A stretch of 28,428 nucleotides of DNA, taken from the NCBI GenBank assembly GCA_964578745.1, contig CAZODZ010000011.1, forward strand, positions 1 through 28,428, written 5' to 3'. The notes beneath the pieces were generated by a model. That model made no database searches, had not been told where the DNA came from, and was given only the letters and a program-made list of their open reading frames with translations. Position 1 is the first letter of the stretch; every line of letters starts with the position of its first letter. This document shows positions 16,022-24,171 of this stretch, one piece after another. The position numbers were made by a program, and so were the translations under genes. The DNA comes from SKVJ01 sp964578745 (lineage in GTDB: Bacteria > Chloroflexota > Dehalococcoidia > GIF9 > AB-539-J10).

Positions 16022-18646
16022 CTATGTACCAAGCAACTCTTCAACAACCCTCACCGCTTCAGCAAGGGCATCGTCGAGCTTGCTCACATCCCTGCCCCCA
16101 GCCTGAGCCATCGTTGGCTTGCCACCCCCACCACCACCGGCAACTCGGGCAGCACGTCGTGCAATCGTGCCGGCATGCACACCACGCGAGGCGAGTGCCT
16201 GCGACACCATGACCAGGAAGGTCGGCTTGCCGCCTTCGGCCGAGCCGAACACTACGACAGACTCGCCGAGGCGGTTGCGCAAGGCATCTCCCATCTCTCT
16301 CAAGCTTGCGACGGAGAGGCCATCAACGCGGGCCGCAACCACAGGAACTCCTTTGACATCACGCGCGGACTGCACCAGGGCTTGTACTCGCAACGATGAA
16401 AGCTGTCGCTCGAGAGACGACACTCTGCGGCGTGTCAGCTCAAGCTCTTGCAGCATACCCTGGAGTCGCTCGAGAACCTCCGGTGTGGTTGTCTGCAACT
16501 GCTGTGCAATCGCCTCAAGCGTCTGCCCACGCTCGCGTGCCATGCGTTCAGCACCCCGGCCAGTCACGGCTTCGATTCGTCGCAGGCCGGTGCCAACGCT
16601 GCTCTCGCTCACAATCAGAAACAGCCCTATCTGGCCAGTCTTGGTGACATGAGTACCACCACAGAGTTCGATACTCACCGGTGGTTCGCCAACGGAAATC
16701 ACGCGCACCTCTTCTCCGTACTTCTCATCGAACAGAGCGATTGCACCCTGTTCGACCGCCTCTGAGTACGACGTTACGCGCGACACCACAGGCAGATCGG
16801 CCCGGATCTTCTCATTGACCCATTCCTCGACCTGCACAAGCTTCTCAGGGCCGATAGAGCCCATCCATGAGAAATCGAAACGCAGTTTGCCTGGTTCCAC
16901 GAGCGAGCCACGCTGGGCAACACGAGAGCCCAATATCGAGCGGAGGGCAGCCTGAAGCAAATGCGTGGCCGTATGATTCCGCGCGATGTCGAGTCGATGC
17001 CCCTCGTCAACCTGTGCCACCACATGGTCGCCTATCGATAGACGCCCACAGCCCACATGGCCCCTCTGCACGATTATGTTGGCTGGCGTACGGGCAGTAC
17101 CATATACATTCACCTCGACATGTTCTGCCGAGATACGGCCGACATCGCCGACCTGTCCACCCATCTCGCCATAGAACGGGGAGCGGTCGAGGACAATTTC
17201 CACGTCCATGCCCGCTTCGGCTGAGGTTATGTCCTCTCCATTGCGTCGCAGCAGGGTGACCGTGCTCTCCGTCCTCAGCTCCTCGTACCCAACGAACTCT
17301 GTCGCCTCCATCCCACCGAAACTACCTGCTGGCTCTTGCCCGTGGAAGGTGTGGGCAGCGCGGGCACGTTCGCGCTGTTCCCCAAGTGCTGCCTCGAATC
17401 CCTCCACATCGATGCCAAGCCCGCTCTCGGCGGCCACTTCGGCGGTCAGCTCGCGCGGGAAACCATACGTGTCGTACAACCGGAAGACATCAGCACCAGC
17501 CAGCGTGTCGCGTCCCTGAGCAATCGCACTTTCCACAAGGTCATTGACGATACCCATGCCGGTCTCAAGGGTTGACATGAACCGTTGCTCTTCAGCATTG
17601 ATGACCTCCATGACAAGGTCATGATGCTCCACAATCTCGGGGTACGCATGTCCCATCGTACGAATAACCTCTTCGGCCACCTCTGCCAGGAACGGCCTAG
17701 TAAGTCCAATGCGCCGACCGAACAACGAGGCTCGCCTGAGAATGCGGCGGAGAACATATCCCCGCCCCTCGTTAGTGGGAAGGACACCGTCAGCCACCAG
17801 GAATGTCATTCCCCGGCCATGCTCGGCGACGATACGCATGGCGCGGTCAGTCTCGGGTGACTGCCCGTAAGCGCGTCCCGTCATCGATGAGATGAGGCGT
17901 ATGTACCCCTCGAACAGATCAGTCTCATATACGGAGTCCTTGTCCTGGACAGCAGCAGTTACCCGCTCCAGACCCATGCCCGTGTCAATGTTTGGCTTGG
18001 GAAGCGGTGTACGAGAGCCGTCGGGCCTCTGGTCGAACTGTGTAAAAACAAGGTTCCAAATTTCGACAAACCGGCCGCAGTCACAGTTCGGCCCACAGGT
18101 AGCCCTGCCGCAGCCTTTATCAGCACCACGGTCATAGTGAAGCTCGCTGCATGGTCCACACGGACCTGAATTCCCAGCCGGACCCCAGAAGTTGTCCTCA
18201 TCGCCGAAGCGGAGGATCTTCGATGCGGGAACACCAGTGTGCTCCCACAGGGCAAAAGCCTCATCATCGTCGACATACACCGTTGCCCATATGCGCTCGG
18301 GGGCGAGCTTGAGGTATTCAGTCACGAACTCCCAGGCCCAGGCGATGGCCTCTTTCTTGAAGTAGTCGCCAACGCTGAAGTTGCCCAGCATCTCAAAGAA
18401 GGTCAGATGCGTACTATCGCCGACGGATTCAACGTCAGTCGTCCTGAAGCATTTCTGGCAGGAGACAAGCCGGGGATTGGGCGGCTTCTGCTGGCCGAGG
18501 AAGAACGGTTTGATCTGAACCATGCCTGCTGTAGTCAGCAGCAGCGTAGGGTCACCGTGGGGCACCAGAGACGAGCTCGGTAGGACCGTGTGGCCCTGCT
18601 TGACGAAGTAATCGAGATAGAGTTGCCGGACTTCGTTGCTGGTCAT
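16022..18646 (-). CDS. alaS: alanyl-tRNA synthetase
   Basis: Class II synthetase for tRNA-Ala with proofreading. I chose the ATG at 18646 (MTSNEVRQLYLDYF), preceded by AGGGG, giving 874 residues, the family norm. An in-frame ATG 27 nt upstream lacks a ribosome site. The catalytic domain (about 1-250) includes FFEMLGNFSVGDYFK and the Cys-rich insert CGRATCGPNCDCGRF, followed by the tRNA-recognition domain. The editing domain has the zinc set HTATH and CGGTH. The C-Ala domain, with a GGGGGGKPTMAQAGG tract, ends the protein. Secure assignment. Confidence 0.97.
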   Translation of the reverse strand: MTSNEVRQLYLDYFVKQGHTVLPSSSLVPHGDPTLLLTTAGMVQIKPFFLGQQKPPNPRLVSCQKCFRTTDVESVGDSTHLTFFEMLGNFSVGDYFKKEAIAWAWEFVTEYLKLAPERIWATVYVDDDEAFALWEHTGVPASKILRFGDEDNFWGPAGNSGPCGPCSELHYDRGADKGCGRATCGPNCDCGRFVEIWNLVFTQFDQRPDGSRTPLPKPNIDTGMGLERVTAAVQDKDSVYETDLFEGYIRLISSMTGRAYGQSPETDRAMRIVAEHGRGMTFLVADGVLPTNEGRGYVLRRILRRASLFGRRIGLTRPFLAEVAEEVIRTMGHAYPEIVEHHDLVMEVINAEEQRFMSTLETGMGIVNDLVESAIAQGRDTLAGADVFRLYDTYGFPRELTAEVAAESGLGIDVEGFEAALGEQRERARAAHTFHGQEPAGSFGGMEATEFVGYEELRTESTVTLLRRNGEDITSAEAGMDVEIVLDRSPFYGEMGGQVGDVGRISAEHVEVNVYGTARTPANIIVQRGHVGCGRLSIGDHVVAQVDEGHRLDIARNHTATHLLQAALRSILGSRVAQRGSLVEPGKLRFDFSWMGSIGPEKLVQVEEWVNEKIRADLPVVSRVTSYSEAVEQGAIALFDEKYGEEVRVISVGEPPVSIELCGGTHVTKTGQIGLFLIVSESSVGTGLRRIEAVTGRGAERMARERGQTLEAIAQQLQTTTPEVLERLQGMLQELELTRRRVSSLERQLSSLRVQALVQSARDVKGVPVVAARVDGLSVASLREMGDALRNRLGESVVVFGSAEGGKPTFLVMVSQALASRGVHAGTIARRAARVAGGGGGGKPTMAQAGGRDVSKLDDALAEAVRVVEELLGT

Positions 18647-18682
18647 GAGTGCACTGCCCCTGTATGAAGACATGTAGACGGA

Positions 18683-18691
18683 ATCTTACCA
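18683..18691 (-). promoter_or_regulatory. candidate extended -10 promoter of alaS-ruvX
   Basis: On the minus strand TGGTAAGAT lies about 37 nt before the alaS start, matching the TGn extended -10 pattern. Transcription would begin near 18676, leaving a leader of roughly 30 nt with the AGGGG ribosome site. No -35 box is evident. Confidence 0.35.
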
Positions 18692-18718
18692 CACCATCGT
18701 ACGTGGACGTTGAAGCGG

Positions 18719-19765
18719 TCACGAGTCACAGGTCAACGGCGGGGGATTCACGCGGTCAGTCCGTCCCACCGCCAGGAGGTCATTGATAAGCAGGTCGAGG
18801 GCCACTCTCTCATCAAGTGTCCCTGTCTTGATGGCACGATCCGCCGCAAGCACGCAGGCAAACGCAGCACGTACTGACGCGTGCGTCATCCCACGCGACT
18901 GGCGAAGGGCTCTCGTGCGGGCGAAATGCTGCAACCGTGCGAACTCGCTGTCACGCAGCGTGGCCTCTCCTTTCGAGCCGGTCACTTCCAGCGCCTGTGC
19001 CAGGATACGAAGCTGACGCTCAACCATCGTGAGGACATAGCCCGCGGACAGCCCTGACTGCCACATGTCCGCAAGCAGGCGCTGGGCATCCTTGACACGG
19101 CCCTCCACAATAGCGTCGACAAGCCAGAAGATGTTGGACGTGGTCATTCCGGCGGTGAGCTCCGCTACGGACTGTCTGGTTATCATCCGTCCTTGGCAGT
19201 ACACCGAGAGCTTGTCCAGTTCGCTTGCGAGGTACCACAGGTCGCCCTGAGACTGCGATGCGAGTTGCCGTACGGCACCGTCATCGATGCGCGCGCCTGC
19301 TTTCCTTGCACGCTCGACAATCCAGGTGTGCAGATCCTCGTCACCAGGCAGCGGAAAAACACGCACATTGTCCTTCGACCTCAGCGCGGCCAGCAGCTCG
19401 TTCGTTGCACCGAGAGCGCCATCCAGCAGTATCAGATCGGCGGTCGCCACAGCCGCCTGAACCCTCAAGGCGAAATCGCTCCATTCCGTGTTCTCCAGTG
19501 TTCTGCGCCTTCTTGTCTTGCTCCTGCCACCGGACCTCTTAGGCGGTTCGAAGCGGGCCAAGAGTCCCTCCACAATCACAACGGGCTTCGCCCCGAAGAG
19601 CGAGACCTGACCGCACGCATCCAGTATGTCCGTGGGAGTAGCCGTCTTTCCCTCTATGCGTATCACGCCATCGCCGATGGAATCGCGGGGGAGCAGCGAG
19701 GCCACAAGCTCACGCACGTATTCGTGAGAGGAGAACGTGTCAGGACCAAAGACGATGTGAAGCAC
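18719..19765 (-). CDS. holA: DNA polymerase III, delta subunit
   Basis: Delta subunit of the clamp loader, which opens the sliding beta clamp during replication. The product is 348 residues. The start is the GTG at 19765 (MLHIVFGPDTFSSHEYV), matching the HolA N-terminus that normally reads YLLxGxDxFL. Internal motifs include QVSLFGAKPVVIVEG, LHTWIVERARKAG, SQGDLWYLASELDKL and NIFWLVDAIVEGR. There is a basic insert, KRSGGRSKTRRRR, around residues 76-88. No ribosome site precedes the GTG. A TAGAAT box 6 nt upstream suggests a leaderless transcript. It is diverged from most homologues, as this family usually is. Confidence 0.9.
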   Translation of the reverse strand: MLHIVFGPDTFSSHEYVRELVASLLPRDSIGDGVIRIEGKTATPTDILDACGQVSLFGAKPVVIVEGLLARFEPPKRSGGRSKTRRRRTLENTEWSDFALRVQAAVATADLILLDGALGATNELLAALRSKDNVRVFPLPGDEDLHTWIVERARKAGARIDDGAVRQLASQSQGDLWYLASELDKLSVYCQGRMITRQSVAELTAGMTTSNIFWLVDAIVEGRVKDAQRLLADMWQSGLSAGYVLTMVERQLRILAQALEVTGSKGEATLRDSEFARLQHFARTRALRQSRGMTHASVRAAFACVLAADRAIKTGTLDERVALDLLINDLLAVGRTDRVNPPPLTCDS

Positions 19766-19771
19766 GTCGTG

Positions 19772-19777
19772 ATTCTA
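19772..19777 (-). promoter_or_regulatory. -10 box giving a leaderless holA transcript
   Basis: On the minus strand TAGAAT (5 of 6 consensus) ends 6 nt before the holA GTG, so transcription would begin at or within a base of the start codon. No Shine-Dalgarno is present. The -35 box is weak. Confidence 0.45.
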
Positions 19778-19789
19778 TCACGGATGTGT

Positions 19790-19805
19790 CAGGGCACTGG
19801 CCCTG
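19790..19805. promoter_or_regulatory. inverted repeat between divergent holA and ychF
   Basis: CAGGGC-ACTG-GCCCTG is a perfect 6-bp-arm inverted repeat between the two divergent -10 boxes. It could be an operator acting on both genes. Confidence 0.3.
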
Positions 19806-19822
19806 TGCCTGTTCGTGTGGTG

Positions 19823-19828
19823 TACAAT
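19823..19828 (+). promoter_or_regulatory. -10 box giving a leaderless ychF transcript
   Basis: TACAAT (5 of 6 consensus) ends 7 nt before the GTG start at 19836. The intervening TCACCCG has no Shine-Dalgarno character, so the mRNA probably begins at or next to the start codon. Confidence 0.5.
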
Positions 19829-19835
19829 TCACCCG

Positions 19836-20927
19836 GTGAAAGCAGCTATCATAGGGCTACGCCACAGCGGTAAGACGACCCTGTTCAATGCCATCACCGG
19901 CGGCGCCGCAGAGGTTGGTTCTTATTCCTCCGCATTGAAGCCGAACATCGGCGTACGCAAGGTAGACGATCCCCGCCTGGCCATACTCGCCCGCCTCACC
20001 AACTCGGCCCGCATCGTACCCGCCGAAGTCCAGCTAACAGACATTGCATACGTCCCCCACGGGCAGCGCGACTCGGGTGGCATGCCTGCCGAGGTGCTCG
20101 GCTACCTGACAACCGCAGAGGCGTTGCTACAGGTCGTGAGGGTCTTCGAGGACCCGTCGGTTCCCCATCCGCTCGAGACGGTCGACCCCGTCCGCGATGT
20201 GGCGAATCTTGACATGGAGCTTACGTTCTCCGATCTCGGCATACTCGAACGCCGAGTGCTTCGCCTGAAGGAGAAGCTGAAGGCGGCAAAATCGACGGAG
20301 CGGCCGACCCTTCAGCATGAACTGGACTTACTGGAGCGCATCAAGAAAGACCTGGAGAACGATATCCCGCTGCGCCGCCAGCAGCTGACTGTAGACGAGC
20401 GGAAAGCACTCCTCGGTTACCAGTTCCTCACGGCCAAACCGATGCTGCTCGTGGCCAATCTCGGCGAGGACCAGTTGTCACACGCCGACGAGATAGAGTC
20501 GGAACTGTCCACAGCCTATCCCGACTTCAAGGTGCTCTCGGTTTGCGCCCGCCTGGAAATGGAGCTGCGGGAGCTGTCCGACGAAGAGGCCAGCGAGTAC
20601 CGCGAAGCCGTGGGTGCCTCCCCGGACAGCATCAACCGCATCGTCTCTGCGTGCATGGATGTACTCGGACTCATCACGTTTCTCACAACGGGGCCAGACG
20701 AAACGCGCGCCTGGTCTATCGAGAAAGGCACCGTGGCACCAAAGGCTGCGGGCAAGGTCCATTCCGATATCGAAAAGGGATTCATACGGGCAGAGGTTAT
20801 TCCGTACGAAGACTTCGTGGCCGCCGGCAGTGAACACGAGGCCAAGAGGCGCGGCACCTTCCGTCTCGAAGGCAAGGACTACGTTGTTCAGGACGGCGAC
20901 GTCATCAACTTCCTGTTCAACGTCTGA
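19836..20927 (+). CDS. ychF: YchF/OLA1-type P-loop ATPase with TGS domain, divergent
   Basis: Obg-family P-loop NTPase related to YchF, a ribosome-associated ATPase. The GTG start at 19836 gives 363 residues, the same length as E. coli YchF. The Walker A motif is GLRHSGKTT (residues 7-15), where typical YchF has GLPNVGKST. VANLGED matches the NxxE element that gives this family ATP preference. The switch II region, normally DIAGL, reads LTDIAYVPHG, so the DxxG glycine is lost. A coiled-coil insert (about 140-190) contains RRVLRLKEKLK. The C-terminal TGS domain is well conserved (DIEKGFIRAEVIPYEDF, EGKDYVVQDGDV). It may be a family variant with changed catalysis. Transcript probably leaderless. 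Confidence 0.88.
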   Translation: MKAAIIGLRHSGKTTLFNAITGGAAEVGSYSSALKPNIGVRKVDDPRLAILARLTNSARIVPAEVQLTDIAYVPHGQRDSGGMPAEVLGYLTTAEALLQVVRVFEDPSVPHPLETVDPVRDVANLDMELTFSDLGILERRVLRLKEKLKAAKSTERPTLQHELDLLERIKKDLENDIPLRRQQLTVDERKALLGYQFLTAKPMLLVANLGEDQLSHADEIESELSTAYPDFKVLSVCARLEMELRELSDEEASEYREAVGASPDSINRIVSACMDVLGLITFLTTGPDETRAWSIEKGTVAPKAAGKVHSDIEKGFIRAEVIPYEDFVAAGSEHEAKRRGTFRLEGKDYVVQDGDVINFLFNV

Positions 20928-20943
20928 GAGCAGTTCGCGGCAA

Positions 20944-21972
20944 CTACCGTGGCTCAGGCAGACGCGCGTCTTCCAGGACCGTGTCCGCCGGGATACATAC
21001 ACCCTGGCCGAGAACACAGCGGGTCACACTGCAGTCGGCACCGATTACAACGCCATCGGCAATCACGCTCTGCCGTACGATGGCACCTTTCCCAATGGTG
21101 CATCCTTCCCAGAGGACAGACTTCACCACCTCGGCGCCGGTCAACACCTCGGTACCGGGTCCGATGACGACCGGAGAAACGAGACGGGCAGTCGGGGCAA
21201 CCTGCGTACCTGCACCGATGACAGCGCCGCCACCGGCTTGTGCCCGTCCAACCACCCCCTCAGCCATCGCAAGGTTCAACTTCAGGTAGTTGTCCGGTAT
21301 GCCGATATCTATCCAGTACGAGTCGAAGGCGTGCCCATACACACCCGCTCCCGACCGGATGAGCGCCGGAAAGACGTCGGTCTCAAACATGGTGTAGCCG
21401 GGGCCCACGAGCTCGAGCATTTCAGGTTGCAACACGTAGATGCCTGCATTGATGGTATTGGCAGAGGTGGTCCCGAATGTTGGCTTCTCGAGAAATCGCC
21501 GCACGCGGCCGCCCCCGTCCGTCTCGACGACGCCGTATTGCGAAGGGTCATCCACAGGCGTCAGTGCCAAGGTCGCCACAGCATTGTTACGACGGTGCAG
21601 CGCCACGAGCCTGTCGATCGGAATGGAAGTGTAGATATCTCCGTTGTAAACAAGAAACGTATCCTTCAACAGCCGCTCAACTGGCCTGACAGCGCCGGCC
21701 GTCCCCAGCGGTTCATCCTCGACCGAGTAGTACACGGCCATGCCGAGGCTTTCACCGTCCCCCAGTTCACGCTGCACTTCCTCAGCCGCATGCCCGAGTG
21801 CAAATACGACAGAAGCAATCCCGTAGGACTTGAAGTAGTCAATGACGTGCTCAAGGAAAGGTCTGTTTACCACGGGAACGAGACCTTTAGGCCGGCTATC
21901 CGAGAGCGGGCGCAGCCGCGTGGCTCTGCCTCCGGCTAGAACAACCACGGTGAGACCAGCAGCCTCACCCAT
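20944..21972 (-). CDS. NDP-sugar pyrophosphorylase (nucleotidyltransferase plus hexapeptide repeats)
   Basis: Sugar-1-phosphate nucleotidyltransferase that makes an NDP-sugar for cell envelope glycans. The ATG at 21972 has GGAGG 5-6 nt upstream, giving 342 residues. The frame extends further upstream without coding character. The Rossmann-like domain (about 8-235) starts VVLAGGRATRLRPLS, followed by RPKGLVPVVNRPFL, YNGDIYTSI and FLEKP. The C-terminus (about 245-335) is a left-handed beta-helix with repeats such as GAVIGAGTQVAP and GADCSVTRCVLG. Glucose-1-phosphate thymidylyltransferase or mannose-1-phosphate guanylyltransferase are both possible. It converges on ychF with only 16 nt between them, so no terminator fits. 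Confidence 0.87.
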   Translation of the reverse strand: MGEAAGLTVVVLAGGRATRLRPLSDSRPKGLVPVVNRPFLEHVIDYFKSYGIASVVFALGHAAEEVQRELGDGESLGMAVYYSVEDEPLGTAGAVRPVERLLKDTFLVYNGDIYTSIPIDRLVALHRRNNAVATLALTPVDDPSQYGVVETDGGGRVRRFLEKPTFGTTSANTINAGIYVLQPEMLELVGPGYTMFETDVFPALIRSGAGVYGHAFDSYWIDIGIPDNYLKLNLAMAEGVVGRAQAGGGAVIGAGTQVAPTARLVSPVVIGPGTEVLTGAEVVKSVLWEGCTIGKGAIVRQSVIADGVVIGADCSVTRCVLGQGVCIPADTVLEDARLPEPR

Positions 21973-22041
21973 GACAACCTCCGTGGTATACGATACATGA
22001 GATAATACCGTACTTACCAAGCGAACTGAAGGGAGAGATAC
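21973..22041. promoter_or_regulatory. divergent promoter region, NDP-sugar gene and hisF
   Basis: This 69-nt AT-richer gap separates two divergent genes. Minus-strand TATTAT and plus-strand ATGACA with a 17-nt spacer to TACATG are possible boxes, all weak. The AGGGAGAG site before hisF and the GGAGG before the NDP-sugar gene are clear. Confidence 0.35.
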
Positions 22042-22812
22042 ATGCAGACTGTCAGAGTCATCCCCTGTCTCGATGTCAAGGACGGACATGTTGTGAAAGG
22101 TGTGAAGTTCGAGAACATCCGCGATGCGCGCGACATTGTCGAGGCCGCCCGAGCATACGAGGCGGACGGCGCCGACGAAATCGTCATCCTCGACATAGCC
22201 GCAACCGTCGAAAACCGCGGGACCCGCCTGGAATGGGTGAAGAGGCTTGCAGAGTCCATCAGCATCCCCTTCGCGGTTGGTGGCGGTATCCGCACCGTCG
22301 ACGACATGAGAGTCATCTACGACCTGGGTGCTGCCAAGATCTCCATCAACACTGCGGCGGTGAGGACACCTGATCTCATCAACAAGGCGGCACGGATGTT
22401 CGGCAGTGAGAGACTTATCGTAGCTATCGATGGAAAGAAAAACCCTGCGGGCTCGGCAGCACCGCGTCTCGAAGTGGTCGTGAGAGGCGGATACGAACCG
22501 ACCGGGCTCGACATCGTTGACTGGGCCCGGGAGGTCGAGCGGCGCGGTGCCGGCGAGATCCTGCTCACAAGCAAGGACGCAGACGGCACCAAGGACGGCT
22601 ATGACATCGAGATGACCAGGGCAGTCGCCGAAGCAGTCAGCATTCCAGTGACGGCATCAGGCGGTGCCGGCTCGCTCGAGCACCTGTACCAGGCGGTGGC
22701 AGAGGGAAAGGCCTCCGCGGTCCTCGCCGCATCCATCTTTCATTTCCGGGAGATATCAGTGCGTGAAGCGAAACAGTACCTCGCGTCACACGGCGTGCCT
22801 GTGAGGTTGTAG
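22042..22812 (+). CDS. hisF: imidazole glycerol phosphate synthase, cyclase subunit
   Basis: TIM-barrel cyclase that, with glutaminase HisH, converts PRFAR to imidazole glycerol phosphate and AICAR in histidine synthesis. The product is 256 residues, full length. The catalytic Asp pair is visible: Asp11 in RVIPCLDVKDG, and the second in IVAIDGKK near residue 130. Phosphate-binding segments FAVGGGIRT and TASGGAGS are intact. The start is supported by AGGGAGAG 7 nt upstream. No other his gene is adjacent, so the pathway is probably scattered. Confidence 0.97.
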   Translation: MQTVRVIPCLDVKDGHVVKGVKFENIRDARDIVEAARAYEADGADEIVILDIAATVENRGTRLEWVKRLAESISIPFAVGGGIRTVDDMRVIYDLGAAKISINTAAVRTPDLINKAARMFGSERLIVAIDGKKNPAGSAAPRLEVVVRGGYEPTGLDIVDWAREVERRGAGEILLTSKDADGTKDGYDIEMTRAVAEAVSIPVTASGGAGSLEHLYQAVAEGKASAVLAASIFHFREISVREAKQYLASHGVPVRL

Positions 22813-22870
22813 CCGCCTCTGAGGGATGGAGACTGAGGGAACGGACGAGATTCAGCACCGGTCCGGGCTT

Positions 22871-24097
22871 CTACTGTTGACCCTGACGAGGCGGAGAAAG
22901 CTCCCCTACCGCCCTGGCCACGTTCTTCAGCGCGGCTTCGCAGTCAGCCTTCGAAATGGCGAGCGAGAACCTAGCGTGCGTGTCCATGCCGAACGGCTCT
23001 CCCTCCACCACGGCGACATGCGCCCTGCGCAGCAGGAAGTTCCGCAGGTCGGTCGAGTTGCTGATAGTGTACGACTGCCCGTCAAACTCGTATGAGTTGC
23101 CATAGAGGCCGGACACATCGGGGAAGCAGTAGAACGCCCCTTCCGGCCTGGGACATATCACACCTTCCAGCGTATTGAGTCCATCGACAAACAGGTCGCG
23201 GTTCTCCTGATAGCGGCGTACCATCTCAGCAGTCGCTTCCGCCGCCTGCGCGCTCTGGTACGCGACCTGGACCGCATGCTGGATGGGGCGGGAGGCATTG
23301 CTAGTGTGGCCAAGGATGGCACTCACAGCCTTGGTCAGGCAGGCCGGGCCCGCGATGAAGCCAAGTCGCCATCCAGGCATACCAAACCGCTTGGATGGCC
23401 CGTCGATAAGAACCGTGTACTCGTATGGCTCGGCCACCGAGAAAACGCTGGGCGCAGCTTTTCCATCGAAGGCGAACTGGCGATATACCTCATCAGCTAT
23501 GAGCCACGCATCGGCTTCACGGGCGATGCGGACGATGGCGCTCAACTCTTCGACGCTGTAGACAGCACCGGTTGGATTACTGGGCGAACTGTAGATAATG
23601 GCCTTGGGCCTGCTCTCGCGAACCAACGCGGCGAGATGGTCAATGTCCGGATGCAGGTCGGCAGTGGACCTCGCAAACATCGGCACTCCGCCGTTTATCC
23701 TCACGTTCTCCGGATAGGTGACCCAGTACGGAGAAAGCACGACAACACGGTCGCCCAGGTCGAGTATCGCCCGCATGACCGTATCGATTGCCCCTTTTGC
23801 GCCTACGGTGAGTATTATCTGCTCCGGCGTGAACGAGGCGCACGTCTCGGCATTCACACACTCGGCGATGACCGCGCGCAACCCGGTCTCGCCCGGTACC
23901 GGCCCATACTTGTGCAGCTTTCCACCCTCAGCAAGCGCCTGGAGCACATCCGGCGTCGGTCCTATATCCGGCTGACCTGCAGTCATGTCGATGATTCGTA
24001 CGCCATACGCAGCTTCCAGGCGGGCTATCTCAGTCTTAAGTGAAAGAGTCGCTGATGGTCTGACTTGTGCAGCTGCACCACTCAGTTCGGTTGCCAT
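22871..24097 (-). CDS. class I/II pyridoxal-phosphate aminotransferase, aspartate aminotransferase-like
   Basis: PLP-dependent aminotransferase of fold type I. The product is 408 residues, with GGAGG 10 nt before the ATG. Motifs are TAGQPDIGPTP, KYGPVPGETGLR, the SSPSNPTGAVYS loop, the IADEVYRQF Asp-Tyr pair and the Schiff-base Lys in DGPSKRFGMPGWRLG. A closing ARFSLAISKADCE carries the substrate carboxylate-binding Arg. This pattern fits the bacterial AspC/AspB-like gamma group. Aspartate or another amino acid could be the donor. A separate promoter candidate precedes it. Confidence 0.88.
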   Translation of the reverse strand: MATELSGAAAQVRPSATLSLKTEIARLEAAYGVRIIDMTAGQPDIGPTPDVLQALAEGGKLHKYGPVPGETGLRAVIAECVNAETCASFTPEQIILTVGAKGAIDTVMRAILDLGDRVVVLSPYWVTYPENVRINGGVPMFARSTADLHPDIDHLAALVRESRPKAIIYSSPSNPTGAVYSVEELSAIVRIAREADAWLIADEVYRQFAFDGKAAPSVFSVAEPYEYTVLIDGPSKRFGMPGWRLGFIAGPACLTKAVSAILGHTSNASRPIQHAVQVAYQSAQAAEATAEMVRRYQENRDLFVDGLNTLEGVICPRPEGAFYCFPDVSGLYGNSYEFDGQSYTISNSTDLRNFLLRRAHVAVVEGEPFGMDTHARFSLAISKADCEAALKNVARAVGELSPPRQGQQ

Positions 24098-24120
24098 CGC
24101 AAAGATACCTCCAGAGGCAC

Positions 24121-24149
24121 ATGTTCCCTGAAACGAATCGGGCTGTCAA
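24121..24149 (-). promoter_or_regulatory. candidate promoter of the aminotransferase gene
   Basis: On the minus strand a perfect TTGACA (24144-24149) is followed after 17 nt by GAACAT (24121-24126), a poor -10. It lies in the 74-nt gap after the RND exporter gene. Confidence 0.35.
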
Positions 24150-24171
24150 CATCGAAGTGATTCGGACCCTG

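Noticed and set aside
20614..21939. A 441-codon plus-strand frame
   Set aside because: Overlaps the end of ychF out of frame and runs antisense to the NDP-sugar pyrophosphorylase, both well supported.
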